64,000 nucleotides of DNA from Sphingomonas sp. LY54 (lineage in GTDB: Bacteria > Pseudomonadota > Alphaproteobacteria > Sphingomonadales > Sphingomonadaceae): positions 1-64,000 of the forward strand of contig NZ_CP141588.1 of assembly GCF_035594035.1 (NCBI RefSeq), in the 5' to 3' direction. Made by a program: the position numbers and the translations under genes. Shown here piece after piece: positions 17,855-28,792 of this stretch (its first letter is position 1; each line of letters opens with the position of its first letter). The notes beneath the pieces are model-generated. The model had not been told where the DNA came from. It made no database searches and worked only from the letters and a program-made list of their open reading frames with translations.

Positions 17855-18415
17855 TTAATTGGGTTCGGGCGACCGGCCCCGGCGGTTCAACAGCTCATAG
17901 CCGATGCCGAGCATGAGCACGCCCCACAGCAGCGCATAGAAACCCAGCGCGAACGGGATCGCGGCGACGCCCGCGAGCGGGAACAGAAACAGATAGCCGC
18001 CGAACAGGATCGAGAAGACCGCCAGCACGAGCGGGACCCAGGGGCGCGGCATGCCTTTGCGCCACGATGCGGACGAGACCAGCACCGCGATGCCAATCAC
18101 GAGCATCCAGGCCGCGACGGCCAGGACGAAGGCGGCGAGCGAAAGGCCCGGGAGCAGCAGGAACATCGCGCCGATCGCGAGGCTCACCAAGGCGTGGAGG
18201 AGCATGCTCCAGTCGATCTTGCCGCCATGCGGCCGGGCGAAGGCCGCGACCAGCGCCAGGATCCCGTCCGCAATCGAGAATATGCCGAACAACAGAACGA
18301 AACTGGCAAGGCCGGCCAGCGGAAAGACGAACATCGCTATTCCGAGGATGATCGCCACTATGGCTCGCAATATGTAGCTCCAGGACAGCCACCGAGGAAT
18401 TGCGCTCGTCATCAT
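17855..18415 (-). CDS. HdeD/DUF308 family membrane protein
   Basis: About 186 residues with six hydrophobic segments, an internal duplication of three-helix units, and the typical opening PRWLSWSYILRAIVAIILGI. HdeD-type proteins are linked with acid resistance in enterics; the role here is unknown. AGGAGA lies just before two tandem ATGs (18415 and 18412), and spacing favours the second. An in-frame GTG at 18430 is less likely. It stands alone on the minus strand next to tRNA-Leu. Confidence 0.82.
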   Translation of the reverse strand: MMTSAIPRWLSWSYILRAIVAIILGIAMFVFPLAGLASFVLLFGIFSIADGILALVAAFARPHGGKIDWSMLLHALVSLAIGAMFLLLPGLSLAAFVLAVAAWMLVIGIAVLVSSASWRKGMPRPWVPLVLAVFSILFGGYLFLFPLAGVAAIPFALGFYALLWGVLMLGIGYELLNRRGRSPEPN

Positions 18416-18539
18416 CTGTCTCCTCGACACGCGGGAGAAACCGCCGTGCCGGAGGCTTGTTCCAGCCGACTGCTGCTCGCTTCCGCCTCCAGTTGGTGGA
18501 TGCGATGCACAAATGCTTGTGTTCCTGACGGGGCCGGAC

Positions 18540-19811
18540 TTAGTGACCGCCAGCCGCGGTCGATTCGGGGCTGCCGCGGTGAAGCAGGGCCCAGCCTTCG
18601 GGCAGGTAGTCGGTCGACATGTAGAAATAGAAATTGCAGGTCCCGTCGGGCCGGTAGCTCCCGCCCTTGAGGATTCCGAAGGCGACCGAGCCGTTGAACA
18701 CCGGCGAGCCGCTGTCGCCGCTCCGGCAATGCGGCCCGCCGACCGTGACCCAGGTCGGCTCGCACGGGCCGCCGCAGAGGTCGCCGGCCGGCGCGAAGTC
18801 GGTCATCTCCACTTCCCCGCAGCTATAGCCGGTCCGCTCGCCGCGGTGGCAGACGAAATCGCCCGCCCGCGTGCTCTCGCGGTTGCGCCAGGTGATCACC
18901 GGCCGCGCCACGGTCTTCGCGCTGTCGGCGAAGAAAAGCGGCTGCAACGGCGTCGCGCTGGCGTGGATCTGCACGTCGCGATAGGCCCAGCCCCATTGGC
19001 CGACGAACTCGAGCGGGACATCCTTGCGGCCGGGTTCGCCATAGGAGACCTCGTCGGGGCAATGCGCCGCCGTCGCCACGCCGGTGCGGGTGCCGTCGGT
19101 AACGACGAAGCCGGTCGTGCAGATGTAGCGGCGGCCGTTCGCGGGATCCACGCCTTCGAGGCGAGCGCCGCCGTCGGCCGCGAGGTCCGTGTCGCGATCG
19201 ATAATGCGGATTCGGACCGGCACGCCCGTCAGCGCTGCAAAGGCCTGTTCCAGTTCGCCCGCCGGGCGGGAGGACGCTTCGGCTTCCTTGATCATCACGA
19301 CCAGCTCGCCGGTGCGCGGGTCGGCGCCCATTCCCGGCGGGCGCGGCAGCCGGGCGCGAATCGCGGCCTGGTGGGTGCGGATCGCGGCGACGATCTCGGC
19401 CCGCGTCGCTTTCGCCCCGGTGCGGAAGACGATCGGCACCTGCAGCCCGCCCGCCGAAACGTTCTGGTCGGCGACCGGCGCGTCGCCCGTCAGCAGCACG
19501 ACGATTCGGTAGGCCGGCCGATGCTCAATGGCGATTCCGGCGAGGCGATCCCCGTAGGTTTGCCGGAGTCGGTCGGTGGCGGCGACGCTTTCCTCCTGCG
19601 CTTTCAGCCGCTGCAGTGCTTCGGCCAGCGGCACGGCATAACGCCGCGCATATTCGGTGGCGTCCTGGGCGAGGATCTGGGCCGGCGTCTGCACCGGGAC
19701 GGGGGAGGGGGCAGTCACGCTCTGGGCGGATGCGGCGGCAGCCGTCATGGCCATCGCGGCCATCGCGGCAAGCCTTCGCATCGTCACACTGAGCCCCGTT
19801 TCCCGCATCAT
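18540..19811 (-). CDS. Secreted trypsin-like (S1) serine protease with long pro-region
   Basis: About 423 residues. A signal peptide (MRRLAAMAAMAMTAAAASA) precedes roughly 190 residues of Ala/Glu/Arg-rich pro-region. The chymotrypsin-fold domain begins near residue 215. The triad is visible as His250 (TAAHC), Asp279 (YRDVQI) and Ser367 (GDSGSP), and Cys pairs suggest disulfides. The pro-region has two segments ending in VVLL- and VVMIKEAE-like strands, reminiscent of alpha-lytic protease prodomains. The start is ambiguous: ATG 19811, 19808, GTG 19787 or ATG 19781. Only the signal-peptide Met at 19781 is strictly required. The target is unknown. Confidence 0.85.
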   Translation of the reverse strand: MMRETGLSVTMRRLAAMAAMAMTAAAASAQSVTAPSPVPVQTPAQILAQDATEYARRYAVPLAEALQRLKAQEESVAATDRLRQTYGDRLAGIAIEHRPAYRIVVLLTGDAPVADQNVSAGGLQVPIVFRTGAKATRAEIVAAIRTHQAAIRARLPRPPGMGADPRTGELVVMIKEAEASSRPAGELEQAFAALTGVPVRIRIIDRDTDLAADGGARLEGVDPANGRRYICTTGFVVTDGTRTGVATAAHCPDEVSYGEPGRKDVPLEFVGQWGWAYRDVQIHASATPLQPLFFADSAKTVARPVITWRNRESTRAGDFVCHRGERTGYSCGEVEMTDFAPAGDLCGGPCEPTWVTVGGPHCRSGDSGSPVFNGSVAFGILKGGSYRPDGTCNFYFYMSTDYLPEGWALLHRGSPESTAAGGH

Positions 19812-19873
19812 TCCCGACAGGGTTAAGGGAAGCGGGCTGGCCGGAAGCTGAATGATTCCGGCCAGCCTGATGT

Positions 19874-21160
19874 TCAGCGCATGCCGGCGGTGGCGAGGAT
19901 CGTCGCGAGGCCGATCTTCTTCACCTTCAAGTTCGGCGCCTTCTCGACGCCGACCCATTCGTCGAGCGAATGGCCGCGCCCGCCGGTCGCCGAGCGCGAG
20001 ATGGTAATCGCGGGAATGCCGAGGCTGATCGGGATGTTCGAATCGGTCGAGCTCGAATGATAGGCGACCTTGATCCCCTCCAACGCATAGGCCGCCGTCG
20101 AATATTGCACGATGTCGGCGGAAAGCGGCGTCTGGCCGGCCGGGCGGTCGCCGATCAGCTTGGGCTCGACGGTGATGCCGCCCTCGCGGGTCGAGCGCGC
20201 CTTGTTCTCGGTCGCCGCCGCTTCCTCGATCACGGTCAGGAAGCGCTTCTCGAGCTTGGCCAGCTCGTCGGCGCTCTCGGAGCGCATGTCGACTTCGAGC
20301 CAGATTTCGCGGGGAATCGAGTTCACCGACGTGCCGCCGCCGACCACGCTGGCGCTGTAGGTGGTGCGGGGATCGGCCGGAACCTGGGTCTTGTAGAAAT
20401 CGACCACGGCCTGGCTCATTGCCGTCATCGGGTTGACGAGCCCGAACGCGCCGAAGCTGTGTCCGCCCGGGCCCTTGAAGGTGACGCGATAGCGCTTCGA
20501 TCCGGCGCCGCCGGTCGTGATGCTGTCGAGGCCGCCGCCGTCGATCGAGAAAAAGGCCGTTGGCTTGCCCTTATACTTGCCCTTGGTGAAGAGGTGGCGG
20601 ACGCCGCGCAAGTCGCCGAGGCCCTCTTCGCCCACCGTGCCGACGAATAATATGTCGTCGCGGGTGCGGATGCCGGCGGCGTTCATCGCGTCGATGAAGG
20701 CGAGTTGGGTGGCGAGGCCGGCGCTGTCGTCGCCGACGCCCGGGGCGTGGAGCTTGTCGCCCTCGCGGCGCACCTTCACCGGTGTGCCTTCCGGGAACAC
20801 GGTGTCGATATGGGCGGAGACGACGACCAGCCCGCCGCTGCCGGCGCCCTTGCGCAGGCCGAGCACATTGCCTTCCTCGTCGATCTCGACGTCGCTGAGG
20901 CCGCGCGCGCGGAACATGTCGGCATAGGCCTTGGCGCGCGCCTCTTCCTTGAACGGCGGCGCCGGAATTTCGGTCAGTGTGATGATGTCGGCGACCCATT
21001 GGTCGTGGCCGGCGTCGAGCGCGGCCATCGCCTTCTTGAAGGGCGCGCTCGCCGTGATCCGCTTCACGCTCTGGGTTGCGGGCGCCGATGCCGTCTGGGC
21101 GGGGGCAGCGCCGGCCAAGGCAAAGAGGGCAAGCCCGAGGGCGAAGTGGGTGGGGCGCAT
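19874..21160 (-). CDS. Secreted M20 family metallopeptidase
   Basis: A 428-residue protein with signal peptide (MRPTHFALGLALFALAGAAPAQ, cleaved around AQT). The dinuclear zinc site is recognisable: SAHIDTVFPEG (His117, with the catalytic Asp two residues on), PGVGDDSAG, the Glu pair in GTVGEEGLGD, FFSIDGGG, and a late His in GRGHSLDEW. The overall pattern resembles tripeptidase/PepT-like M20 enzymes, moved to the periplasm. The ATG at 21160 has AGGAGAG upstream; the longer frame to 21265 runs into the divergent promoter region. It lies upstream of the serine protease on the same strand (62-base gap), so the two may be co-transcribed. Confidence 0.92.
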   Translation of the reverse strand: MRPTHFALGLALFALAGAAPAQTASAPATQSVKRITASAPFKKAMAALDAGHDQWVADIITLTEIPAPPFKEEARAKAYADMFRARGLSDVEIDEEGNVLGLRKGAGSGGLVVVSAHIDTVFPEGTPVKVRREGDKLHAPGVGDDSAGLATQLAFIDAMNAAGIRTRDDILFVGTVGEEGLGDLRGVRHLFTKGKYKGKPTAFFSIDGGGLDSITTGGAGSKRYRVTFKGPGGHSFGAFGLVNPMTAMSQAVVDFYKTQVPADPRTTYSASVVGGGTSVNSIPREIWLEVDMRSESADELAKLEKRFLTVIEEAAATENKARSTREGGITVEPKLIGDRPAGQTPLSADIVQYSTAAYALEGIKVAYHSSSTDSNIPISLGIPAITISRSATGGRGHSLDEWVGVEKAPNLKVKKIGLATILATAGMR

Positions 21161-21333
21161 CGAATTCTCTCCTGGAAATACGGGCCGCGCAGCGGCGCCG
21201 CCTGTTTGCGGCACGCCGGCTCGGCTTGTCCAGCGCGCGGCGCGCGCGCGCCATATTTTCGTCACCGCCTGTCTCCACCCTCTGGCAACGGGCCGGAAAG
21301 GCGGGCATTCTCGGCCGAGGGAGACAGCGGGAC

Positions 21334-22551
21334 ATGAAGCGATTGCGCGCAGGCGAAGCCAGGGCCGAACTGACCGAGGCCGAATCGCTCGCCGACGAGC
21401 TCCATCTCGAATCGGAGGCGATCGCCTATCGCCGTGATCGCCTGCTCGCCGCCTTGACCTTGATCGCCGGCGCCGGCCTCGCCATCGCCTTGCCCTTCGC
21501 CCTGCGCGCCGGGGCCGAATTCTTCCTCCCGGTCACCGCCGCCCTGGTTATCGCCATCGCATTGGTGCCCTTGCTCGAATGGTTCGAGCGGCGGCGCGTA
21601 CCCTCGAGCTTCGCCGCCCTGATCTGCGTGCTGTTGTTCATCGCCGTCGCCAATATGGCAATCGCCGCGATCGTCCTGCCCGCGACCGAATGGGTGCGGC
21701 TGCTGCCGGAGCGGATCGGCCGCATCCGCGAGACTTTGGCCCCGTTGCTCGACGTCTATGCCAGCCTCGAGCGCTTCATCGACGATGTCGTCACCGAATT
21801 CGGCGACAAGAGCGGGCCGGCGGCGCGCACCGTGACCGTGGAGACGCCCAACAGCGTACTCGATCTCATCGCCACCTCGGCGCCGCACGCCGCGATCCAG
21901 ATGTTCTTCGCGATCCTCGTGATCTTCTTCTTCCTCGCCGGCTGGACGCGGATGCGCAAGCGCACGATCACGACCCGCACCAGCTTCGATGGCGCGATGA
22001 CCACGGCCCGCGTCATCCAGCAGGTCGTCGACGCGACCTCGACCTATCTCGGCACGATCACCTTCGTGAACATCTCGATGGGCGCGTTCGTGTCGCTGGT
22101 TCTGTGGCTGCTCGAAATGCCGACGCCCTTGATGTGGGGCGGCATCGTCGCGGTGCTGAACTACATTCCCTATTTGGGGCCGATCGCCTCGATCCTGTTG
22201 CTCGCGCTCGGCGGCCTGATGGCGTTCGCCGATCCCTGGTACGCCTTCCTGCCGGCCCTGAGCTTCGCGGCGATCCACCTCATAGAGGCGAATTTCGTCA
22301 CCCCTGCGATCGTCGGCAAGCGTCTGACGATCAATCCCCTGCTGATTCTGGTCGCGCTGAGCTTCTGGGCGTGGGTGTGGGGGACCACCGGCGCTCTGCT
22401 CGCCGTGCCGCTGCTGATCATCCTCAAGACCGTGCTCGACGCCGCCGGCAAGCCCGACATCGCCGGATTCCTGTTCGAGGAGGGCACGCTAACCAGCACG
22501 CATCACGAGGATTTTGCAGAGGTCGAAAACAATCCACAGATGAAACGCTAA
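21334..22551 (+). CDS. AI-2E (PerM/TqsA) family transporter
   Basis: A 405-residue membrane protein. An acidic cytoplasmic N-terminus precedes about eight helices: two pairs near residues 38-80, one near 95-115, then a soluble segment, then the C-terminal helices. The family motif region is GGIVAVLNYIPYLGPIASILL, followed by NFVTPAIVGKRLTINPLL. Members export small molecules or act as antiporters; no substrate can be read from sequence. The ATG at 21334 has GGAGACAGCGGGAC upstream; the frame from 21076 is a shadow of the divergent M20 gene. Confidence 0.92.
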   Translation: MKRLRAGEARAELTEAESLADELHLESEAIAYRRDRLLAALTLIAGAGLAIALPFALRAGAEFFLPVTAALVIAIALVPLLEWFERRRVPSSFAALICVLLFIAVANMAIAAIVLPATEWVRLLPERIGRIRETLAPLLDVYASLERFIDDVVTEFGDKSGPAARTVTVETPNSVLDLIATSAPHAAIQMFFAILVIFFFLAGWTRMRKRTITTRTSFDGAMTTARVIQQVVDATSTYLGTITFVNISMGAFVSLVLWLLEMPTPLMWGGIVAVLNYIPYLGPIASILLLALGGLMAFADPWYAFLPALSFAAIHLIEANFVTPAIVGKRLTINPLLILVALSFWAWVWGTTGALLAVPLLIILKTVLDAAGKPDIAGFLFEEGTLTSTHHEDFAEVENNPQMKR

Positions 22552-22603
22552 GCCGTGTTGACAGGGTGAGGGCGCTCGCCTAGTTCGCGGCCCACACCAG
22601 AAC

Positions 22604-22680
<77 letters not shown>

Positions 22681-22713
22681 TTTTCCCCTATCGAAAATCG
22701 GCGTCCCGCGTCG

Positions 22714-22818
22714 CCCCGGCCCATGGCCGGGGATGGATTGCTTCGCTGCGCTCGCAATGGCGATGCGCGCTTACCCGTCATTGCGAGGAGCGTCAGCGAC
22801 GCGGCAATCCAGTGCCGC
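22714..22818. repeat. Palindromic repeat cluster after tRNA-Asp
   Basis: First a hairpin CCCCGGCC-CAT-GGCCGGGG (22714-22732). Then an imperfect inverted repeat: GGATTGCTTCGCTGCGCTCG CAATGG (22734-22759) against the reverse complement of CGTCATTGCGAGGAGCGTCA GCGACGCGGCAATCCAG (about 22776-22813). This ATTGC(GAGGAGCG...)GCAATCC type of unit is a common dispersed intergenic repeat in alphaproteobacteria. Confidence 0.7.
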
Positions 22819-22830
22819 GGCCGCGGCAGT

Positions 22831-23043
22831 TCAGTCGCGCCAGCGGCCCAGTTCCATCCAGCGCAGCAGCGGCTTCAGGGGCAGGATCCAGACGATCCCG
22901 GCGACCGTGTAATAGAGGGCGTGCACCGGCCAGGGCAGGCCGGTCAGCAGGTCGGCGACGCTGACGACGATCACCGTCCAGACGAGGATCAGCAGCAGGA
23001 TCAGGCCCATGCCTGCGGGTTTGCGCCAACTGGGCTCGCTCAT
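22831..23043 (-). CDS. DUF2842 small membrane protein
   Basis: A 70-residue protein with two membrane helices. The sequence follows the DUF2842 pattern: PSWRKPAGM at the start, a middle helix, then YYTVAGIVWILPLKPLLRWM and GRW at the end. The function is unknown; the family is mostly alphaproteobacterial. The ATG at 23043 overlaps the cyclo-ligase stop as ATGA (23043-23040), which decides this start over the ATG five codons upstream. It is co-transcribed with the cyclo-ligase. Confidence 0.85.
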   Translation of the reverse strand: MSEPSWRKPAGMGLILLLILVWTVIVVSVADLLTGLPWPVHALYYTVAGIVWILPLKPLLRWMELGRWRD

Positions 23044-23624
23044 CTGCATATTATCCATTCGGCGGGCGTGGCGATCGCATCGAGCGGCACGTCCCAGGGG
23101 TCGGCGGGAATCGGCTCCTCGCTGATCTGTGCCTCCCAGGCAATGCCGATCGTCTTCATCAGCGTGCCGCCGTCGCGCAAATGCGCCAGCGCGCGGTCGT
23201 AATGGCCCTTGCCGTGGCCGATGCGGGTGCCGTTCCGGTCGCCGAGCACCAGCGGGACCAGCACCACGTCCGGCGCCAGCGCCTCGGCGTCGGCGGCGGG
23301 CTGCAGCACGCCCCAGGGCGCGGGCACCACTGCCGGCGCGCGGCGGAAGATCATCCGGCTGTCGCGGTCGGCGAACCAGGGAAGGACGGCTTTCTGGCCG
23401 TCGACCAGGCCGTCGAGGACGGGCGAGGGGCTGATCTCGTCCTTCAGCGGGTGATAGCCGGCCACGACGCGCGCGCCGATCAAATGCGGCAGCACGATGC
23501 GGGCGAGCGCCTGCTCGAGGTCGCCGCGCAGCTCCGGCGTCAGCGAGCGCGCGAAAGCGCGGCGCCGCTGGAGCGCATCGGAGCGCATCTGCTCCTTAGT
23601 AAGGGAAGGTGACGGGACCGCCAT
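23040..23624 (-). CDS. 5-formyltetrahydrofolate cyclo-ligase
   Basis: About 194 residues. It converts 5-formyl-THF to 5,10-methenyl-THF using ATP (folate salvage). Motifs: N-terminal LTKEQMRSDALQRRRA (Lys/Arg phosphate contacts), VVAGYHPLKDEISP, and the C-terminal GTRIGHGKGHYDRALA nucleotide/Mg loop, all typical. The start at 23624 is preferred because it keeps the conserved Lys; an ATG at 23588 has AAGGAG upstream but would remove it. Its position directly after 6S RNA and zapA is the classic ssrS-ygfA arrangement. Confidence 0.95.
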   Translation of the reverse strand: MAVPSPSLTKEQMRSDALQRRRAFARSLTPELRGDLEQALARIVLPHLIGARVVAGYHPLKDEISPSPVLDGLVDGQKAVLPWFADRDSRMIFRRAPAVVPAPWGVLQPAADAEALAPDVVLVPLVLGDRNGTRIGHGKGHYDRALAHLRDGGTLMKTIGIAWEAQISEEPIPADPWDVPLDAIATPAEWIICR

Positions 23625-23629
23625 GGCCG

Positions 23630-23770
23630 TTTGCTGGAATATCCTCTGACGCCTCAACGTCAGGTGGGGACCATGTGATCCGGACCAGGGTCCAGGCAGG
23701 GACAGCCCCCGAGGATGTCATTATCGCCTCAGGGATGTTCTCAAAAGCTCGCACCGGGCAGTTCCCGTCG
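23630..23770 (-). ncRNA. ssrS: 6S RNA (ends approximate)
   Basis: The minus strand between zapA and the cyclo-ligase reads GGTGCGAGC...ATCCCTGAGGCGATAATG, matching the 6S motif before the open bubble (compare CCCCTGAGCCGATA in E. coli). A GC-rich arm with hairpin CTGGAC-CCTG-GTCCGG follows, then a returning strand. GAACATCCCTGA can pair with TCAGAGGATATTC to close the inner stem. 6S RNA binds RNA polymerase holoenzyme by mimicking an open promoter. Gene position (zapA-ssrS-cyclo-ligase) is strong support. The exact ends are not determined; the 5' part overlaps the last codons of zapA. Confidence 0.75.
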
Positions 23771-24118
23771 ACTGCCTATGTAGGACTTTGCATCCTTGCC
23801 CTCAAGCCTTTCGGCGAGCGCTTCGACCTGTTCGGCGAGCCGTTCCAGCGCATCGGTGAGCGCAGCATCGGGAACGGCGGGCTGTGCCGCAGGCGCGGGG
23901 CCTGCTGCGGCAGCCTCCTGCTGCTCCTGGAGCGAGTCCGCCAGCAGCAGCGAGGCGAACAGCAATTGCCGTGCTTCGCTGAGGCTGCCGAGCGCCTCGC
24001 CGGCCTGGCGGGCCTTCTCGTCGACGATCACGGCGACCGAGCGCATATGCTCCTGCTCGCCGTCGCGGCACGCGAGATTGTAGCGCCGTCCTGCAATCTC
24101 GATCTCGACCGACGGCAT
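23741..24118 (-). CDS. zapA: ZapA cell-division protein
   Basis: A 125-residue FtsZ-ring stabiliser. The N-terminus SVEIEIAGRRYNLACRDGEQEHM is the ZapA head domain, followed by a long helix (about 30-70) for coiled-coil dimerisation. An Ala/Pro linker and a second short coiled coil (LTDALERLAEQVEALAERLE) come next. It is longer than E. coli ZapA because of this C-terminal addition. The ATG is 3 bases after the upstream coiled-coil gene. The final codons (RRELPGASF, stop TGA) lie within the predicted 6S RNA. Confidence 0.92.
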   Translation of the reverse strand: MPSVEIEIAGRRYNLACRDGEQEHMRSVAVIVDEKARQAGEALGSLSEARQLLFASLLLADSLQEQQEAAAAGPAPAAQPAVPDAALTDALERLAEQVEALAERLEGKDAKSYIGSRRELPGASF

Positions 24119-24121
24119 CGT

Positions 24122-24322
24122 TCAGCCCCCCTCGTTGGCGGCGAGCAGCCGGTCGATCTGCGCGATCGCGCCCTGCACCTTGCCGCGCAGCGCCTGGTGG
24201 GCGTGGCGCAGCGCATTGAGCTCGCCCTCGTCGCGCGCGGGCGCCTGCTGCGCCGCGGTTTCGATCCGCGCCAGCGCCCGTTCGATGCGGGAAATGGCGT
24301 GCAACGCCCGTTCGTCTGCCAT
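24122..24322 (-). CDS. Small coiled-coil protein, ZauP-like (upstream of zapA)
   Basis: A 66-residue protein, probably one continuous helix with heptad spacing (ISRIERALARIETAAQQ, then LRGKVQGAIAQIDRLLAANE). No other domain. In Caulobacter a coiled-coil protein, ZauP, is encoded just upstream of zapA and works with it on FtsZ bundles; position and type suggest the same here (inference). The ATG could be 24322 or, four codons earlier, 24334. The stop is 3 bases before the zapA ATG. It is divergent from tkt. Confidence 0.7.
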   Translation of the reverse strand: MADERALHAISRIERALARIETAAQQAPARDEGELNALRHAHQALRGKVQGAIAQIDRLLAANEGG

Positions 24323-24478
24323 GGCGCATGGCATAGCACGACTCGCGCCTCCGGCAAGCGCCGGAAAGGGGCCCAAGGTTGACCTTGTCGCCCCCGCCTT
24401 TAAAGGAGCGCGCGTAAGGAGCAGTTGAGTCTCCGCCTCGTCCCGACCGGGGACACAATCATTTCTGAGGGAATTCGA

Positions 24479-26458
<1,980 letters not shown>

Positions 26459-26459
26459 C

Positions 26460-27470
26460 ATGGCGACCAAAGTTGCGATTAACGGTTTCGGGCGCATCGG
26501 CCGTCTGGTGGCGCGGGCGATCCTCGCCAACCCGGACAGCGGCCTCGAGCTGGTCGCGATCAACGACCTCGCCGACGCCAAGTCGAACGCCATGCTGTTC
26601 AAGCGCGACTCGGTCCACGGCGCCTATCCGGGCACGGTCGAGGCGGACGGCAACGATCTCATCATCGACGGCAAGCGCGTGAAGGTCACCGCCGAGCGTG
26701 ACCCGGCCAATTTGCCGCACGCCGCCAACGGCGTCGACATCGCGCTCGAATGCACCGGCTTCTTCACCGACCGTGCCTCGGCCGAGAAGCATCTCGCTGC
26801 CGGCGCCAAGCGCGTCCTGATCTCGGCCCCGGCCAAGGGCGTCGACCTCACCGTCGTCTACGGCGTCAACCACGACAAGCTTACGCCTGAGCACACCATC
26901 GTCTCGAACGCTTCGTGCACCACCAACTGCCTGGCGCCGGTCGCCAAGGTCATGAACGACGTGATCGGCATCGAGCGCGGCCTGATGACCACGGTCCACG
27001 CCTACACCAACGACCAGAAGATCCTCGACCAGATCCATCCGGACATGCGCCGCGCCCGCGCTGCCGGCATGTCGATGATCCCGACCACCACCGGCGCCGC
27101 CCGCGCCGTCGGTGAGGTCCTTCCGGAATTGAAGGGCAAGCTGGACGGCTCGGCCATCCGAGTGCCGACCCCGAACGTCAGCCTCGTCGACCTGACCTTC
27201 ACGCCGAAGCGCGACACCACGCTCGAGGAAGTGAACGGCGCGCTGAAGGCCGCGGCCGAGAGCGGTCCGCTCAAGGGCATTCTCGCTTACACCGACGAGC
27301 CCCTGGTCTCGATCGACCTCAACCACAATCCGGCCAGCTCGACCGTCGACAGCCTCGAGACCGCCGTGCTGGAGGGCAAGCTCGTCCGCGTCGTCTCCTG
27401 GTACGACAATGAATGGGGCTTCTCGAACCGCATGGTCGACACCGCCTCGGCAATGGCGAAGCTGATCTGA
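26460..27470 (+). CDS. gap: Glyceraldehyde-3-phosphate dehydrogenase, type I
   Basis: A 336-residue NAD-type GAPDH. Catalytic Cys153 in [12 protein letters not shown] and His180 in [10 protein letters not shown] are intact. The Rossmann start is [10 protein letters not shown], and NDLAD (35-39) with Asp at the NAD ribose position indicates NAD preference. The ATG follows the tkt stop by one base with AGGGAG upstream. Length is normal. It acts in glycolysis/gluconeogenesis directly before pgk. Confidence 0.97.
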   Translation: MATKVAINGFGRIGRLVARAILANPDSGLELVAINDLADAKSNAMLFKRDSVHGAYPGTVEADGNDLIIDGKRVKVTAERDPANLPHAANGVDIALECTGFFTDRASAEKHLAAGAKRVLISAPAKGVDLTVVYGVNHDKLTPEHTIVSNASCTTNCLAPVAKVMNDVIGIERGLMTTVHAYTNDQKILDQIHPDMRRARAAGMSMIPTTTGAARAVGEVLPELKGKLDGSAIRVPTPNVSLVDLTFTPKRDTTLEEVNGALKAAAESGPLKGILAYTDEPLVSIDLNHNPASSTVDSLETAVLEGKLVRVVSWYDNEWGFSNRMVDTASAMAKLI

Positions 27471-27477
27471 ATGGCTT

Positions 27478-27573
27478 CCCCTCCCGCGCGCGGGAGGGGA
27501 GTGAGGGGAGGGCCTGTTGCCGGGTGACCGGTCGACAAGCTCTCCCCCGGCCCCTCCCGCAAGCGGGGCGGGG
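27478..27573. repeat. Double GC-rich palindrome between gap and pgk
   Basis: A perfect 22-base palindrome (27478-27499: CCCCTCCCGC, CG, GCGGGAGGGG) and a second imperfect one (27551-27573) are separated by about 50 bases containing GAGGGCC. The same architecture recurs before suhB (35066-35151). The right arm ends in a purine-rich run just before the pgk ATG and may act as part of its ribosome site, or as an attenuator between gap and pgk. Confidence 0.75.
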
Positions 27574-27592
27574 AGAGTGAGAGGCGAATGCG

Positions 27593-28792
27593 ATGACCTT
27601 CAAGACGCTCGACGATCTCGGCGACATCCACGGCAAGCGCGTCCTGGTGCGCGTCGATCTCAACGTGCCGATGCAGGACCTGCGCGTCACCGACGACACA
27701 CGCTTCCGGGCGACGCTGCCGACCGCGACGGAGCTCGCCGATCGCGGCGCCATCGTCCTCCTCCTCGCCCATTTCGGCCGTCCCAACGGCGAGCGCCGCC
27801 CCGACATGTCGCTGTCGCTGGTGACTCGCGCCTATGAGGAAGTGCTCGGCCGCCCCGTCCGCTTCGTCGGGGACTGCGAAGGCGCGACGGCGAAGGAGAA
27901 TATCGCCGGAATGAATCCCGGCGACGTCGCGATCCTCGAAAATACCCGATTCCACGCCGGCGAAGAGAAGAACGATCCCGCTTTGGCCGCGGCCATGGCC
28001 GAGCTCGGCGATGCCTATGTCAACGATGCCTTCTCGGCCGCGCACCGCGCCCACGCCTCGACCGAGGGCCTCGCCCATCTCCTCCCGGCTTATGCCGGCC
28101 GCGCGATGGAGAAGGAACTGAAGGCGCTCGAAGCCGCCCTCGGCAATCCCGAGCGCCCGGTCGCGGCGGTGGTCGGCGGCGCCAAGGTCTCCACCAAGCT
28201 CGACGTGCTCCGCAACCTCGTCTCGAAGGTCGATCATCTGATCATCGGCGGCGGCATGGCCAATACCTTCCTGGCCGCCCGCGGCGTCGATGTCGGCAAG
28301 TCGCTGTGCGAGCATGACCTCAGCGAGACTGCGCTTGCGATCCTCGATGCGGCCGACGCCGCCAATTGCACCGTCCATCTCCCCTATGACGTGGTCGTGG
28401 CGAAGGAATTCGCCGCCAATCCGCCGAGCATGCGCACCTGCAACGTCCACGAGGTCGCGGCCGACGAGATGATCCTCGACGTCGGCCCCGCCGCGGTCGA
28501 GGCGCTCGGCGACGCGATCAAGACGTGCCGCACCTTGGTCTGGAACGGCCCCCTCGGCGCGTTCGAGACGGCGCCGTTCGACCGCGCCACCGTCCAGCTT
28601 GCCCGCACCGCCGCGGCGCTGACCCAAAGCGGCTCGCTCGTCTCGGTGGCGGGCGGCGGCGATACGGTAGCCGCGCTCAACCATGCCGGCGTCGCGGACG
28701 ATTTCACCTTCGTATCCACGGCCGGCGGCGCCTTCCTCGAATGGATGGAAGGCAAGCCGCTGCCGGGGGTGGAGGCGCTCGGCAACGCATGA
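27593..28792 (+). CDS. pgk: Phosphoglycerate kinase
   Basis: A 399-residue two-domain kinase of glycolysis. N-terminal substrate site: [14 protein letters not shown] and [12 protein letters not shown]. Also [14 protein letters not shown], the hinge and ATP site [14 protein letters not shown], and the C-terminal [13 protein letters not shown] nucleotide loop. Length is normal. The stop overlaps the VOC gene start (ATGA 28789-28792). It is separated from gap by the palindromic repeat but on the same strand. Confidence 0.97.
   Translation: MTFKTLDDLGDIHGKRVLVRVDLNVPMQDLRVTDDTRFRATLPTATELADRGAIVLLLAHFGRPNGERRPDMSLSLVTRAYEEVLGRPVRFVGDCEGATAKENIAGMNPGDVAILENTRFHAGEEKNDPALAAAMAELGDAYVNDAFSAAHRAHASTEGLAHLLPAYAGRAMEKELKALEAALGNPERPVAAVVGGAKVSTKLDVLRNLVSKVDHLIIGGGMANTFLAARGVDVGKSLCEHDLSETALAILDAADAANCTVHLPYDVVVAKEFAANPPSMRTCNVHEVAADEMILDVGPAAVEALGDAIKTCRTLVWNGPLGAFETAPFDRATVQLARTAAALTQSGSLVSVAGGGDTVAALNHAGVADDFTFVSTAGGAFLEWMEGKPLPGVEALGNA

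Noticed and set aside
22714..22818. Possible CRISPR or riboswitch after tRNA-Asp
   Set aside because: Repeats are inverted, not direct with regular spacers, and no cas gene or expression platform is nearby; they are dispersed intergenic repeats.
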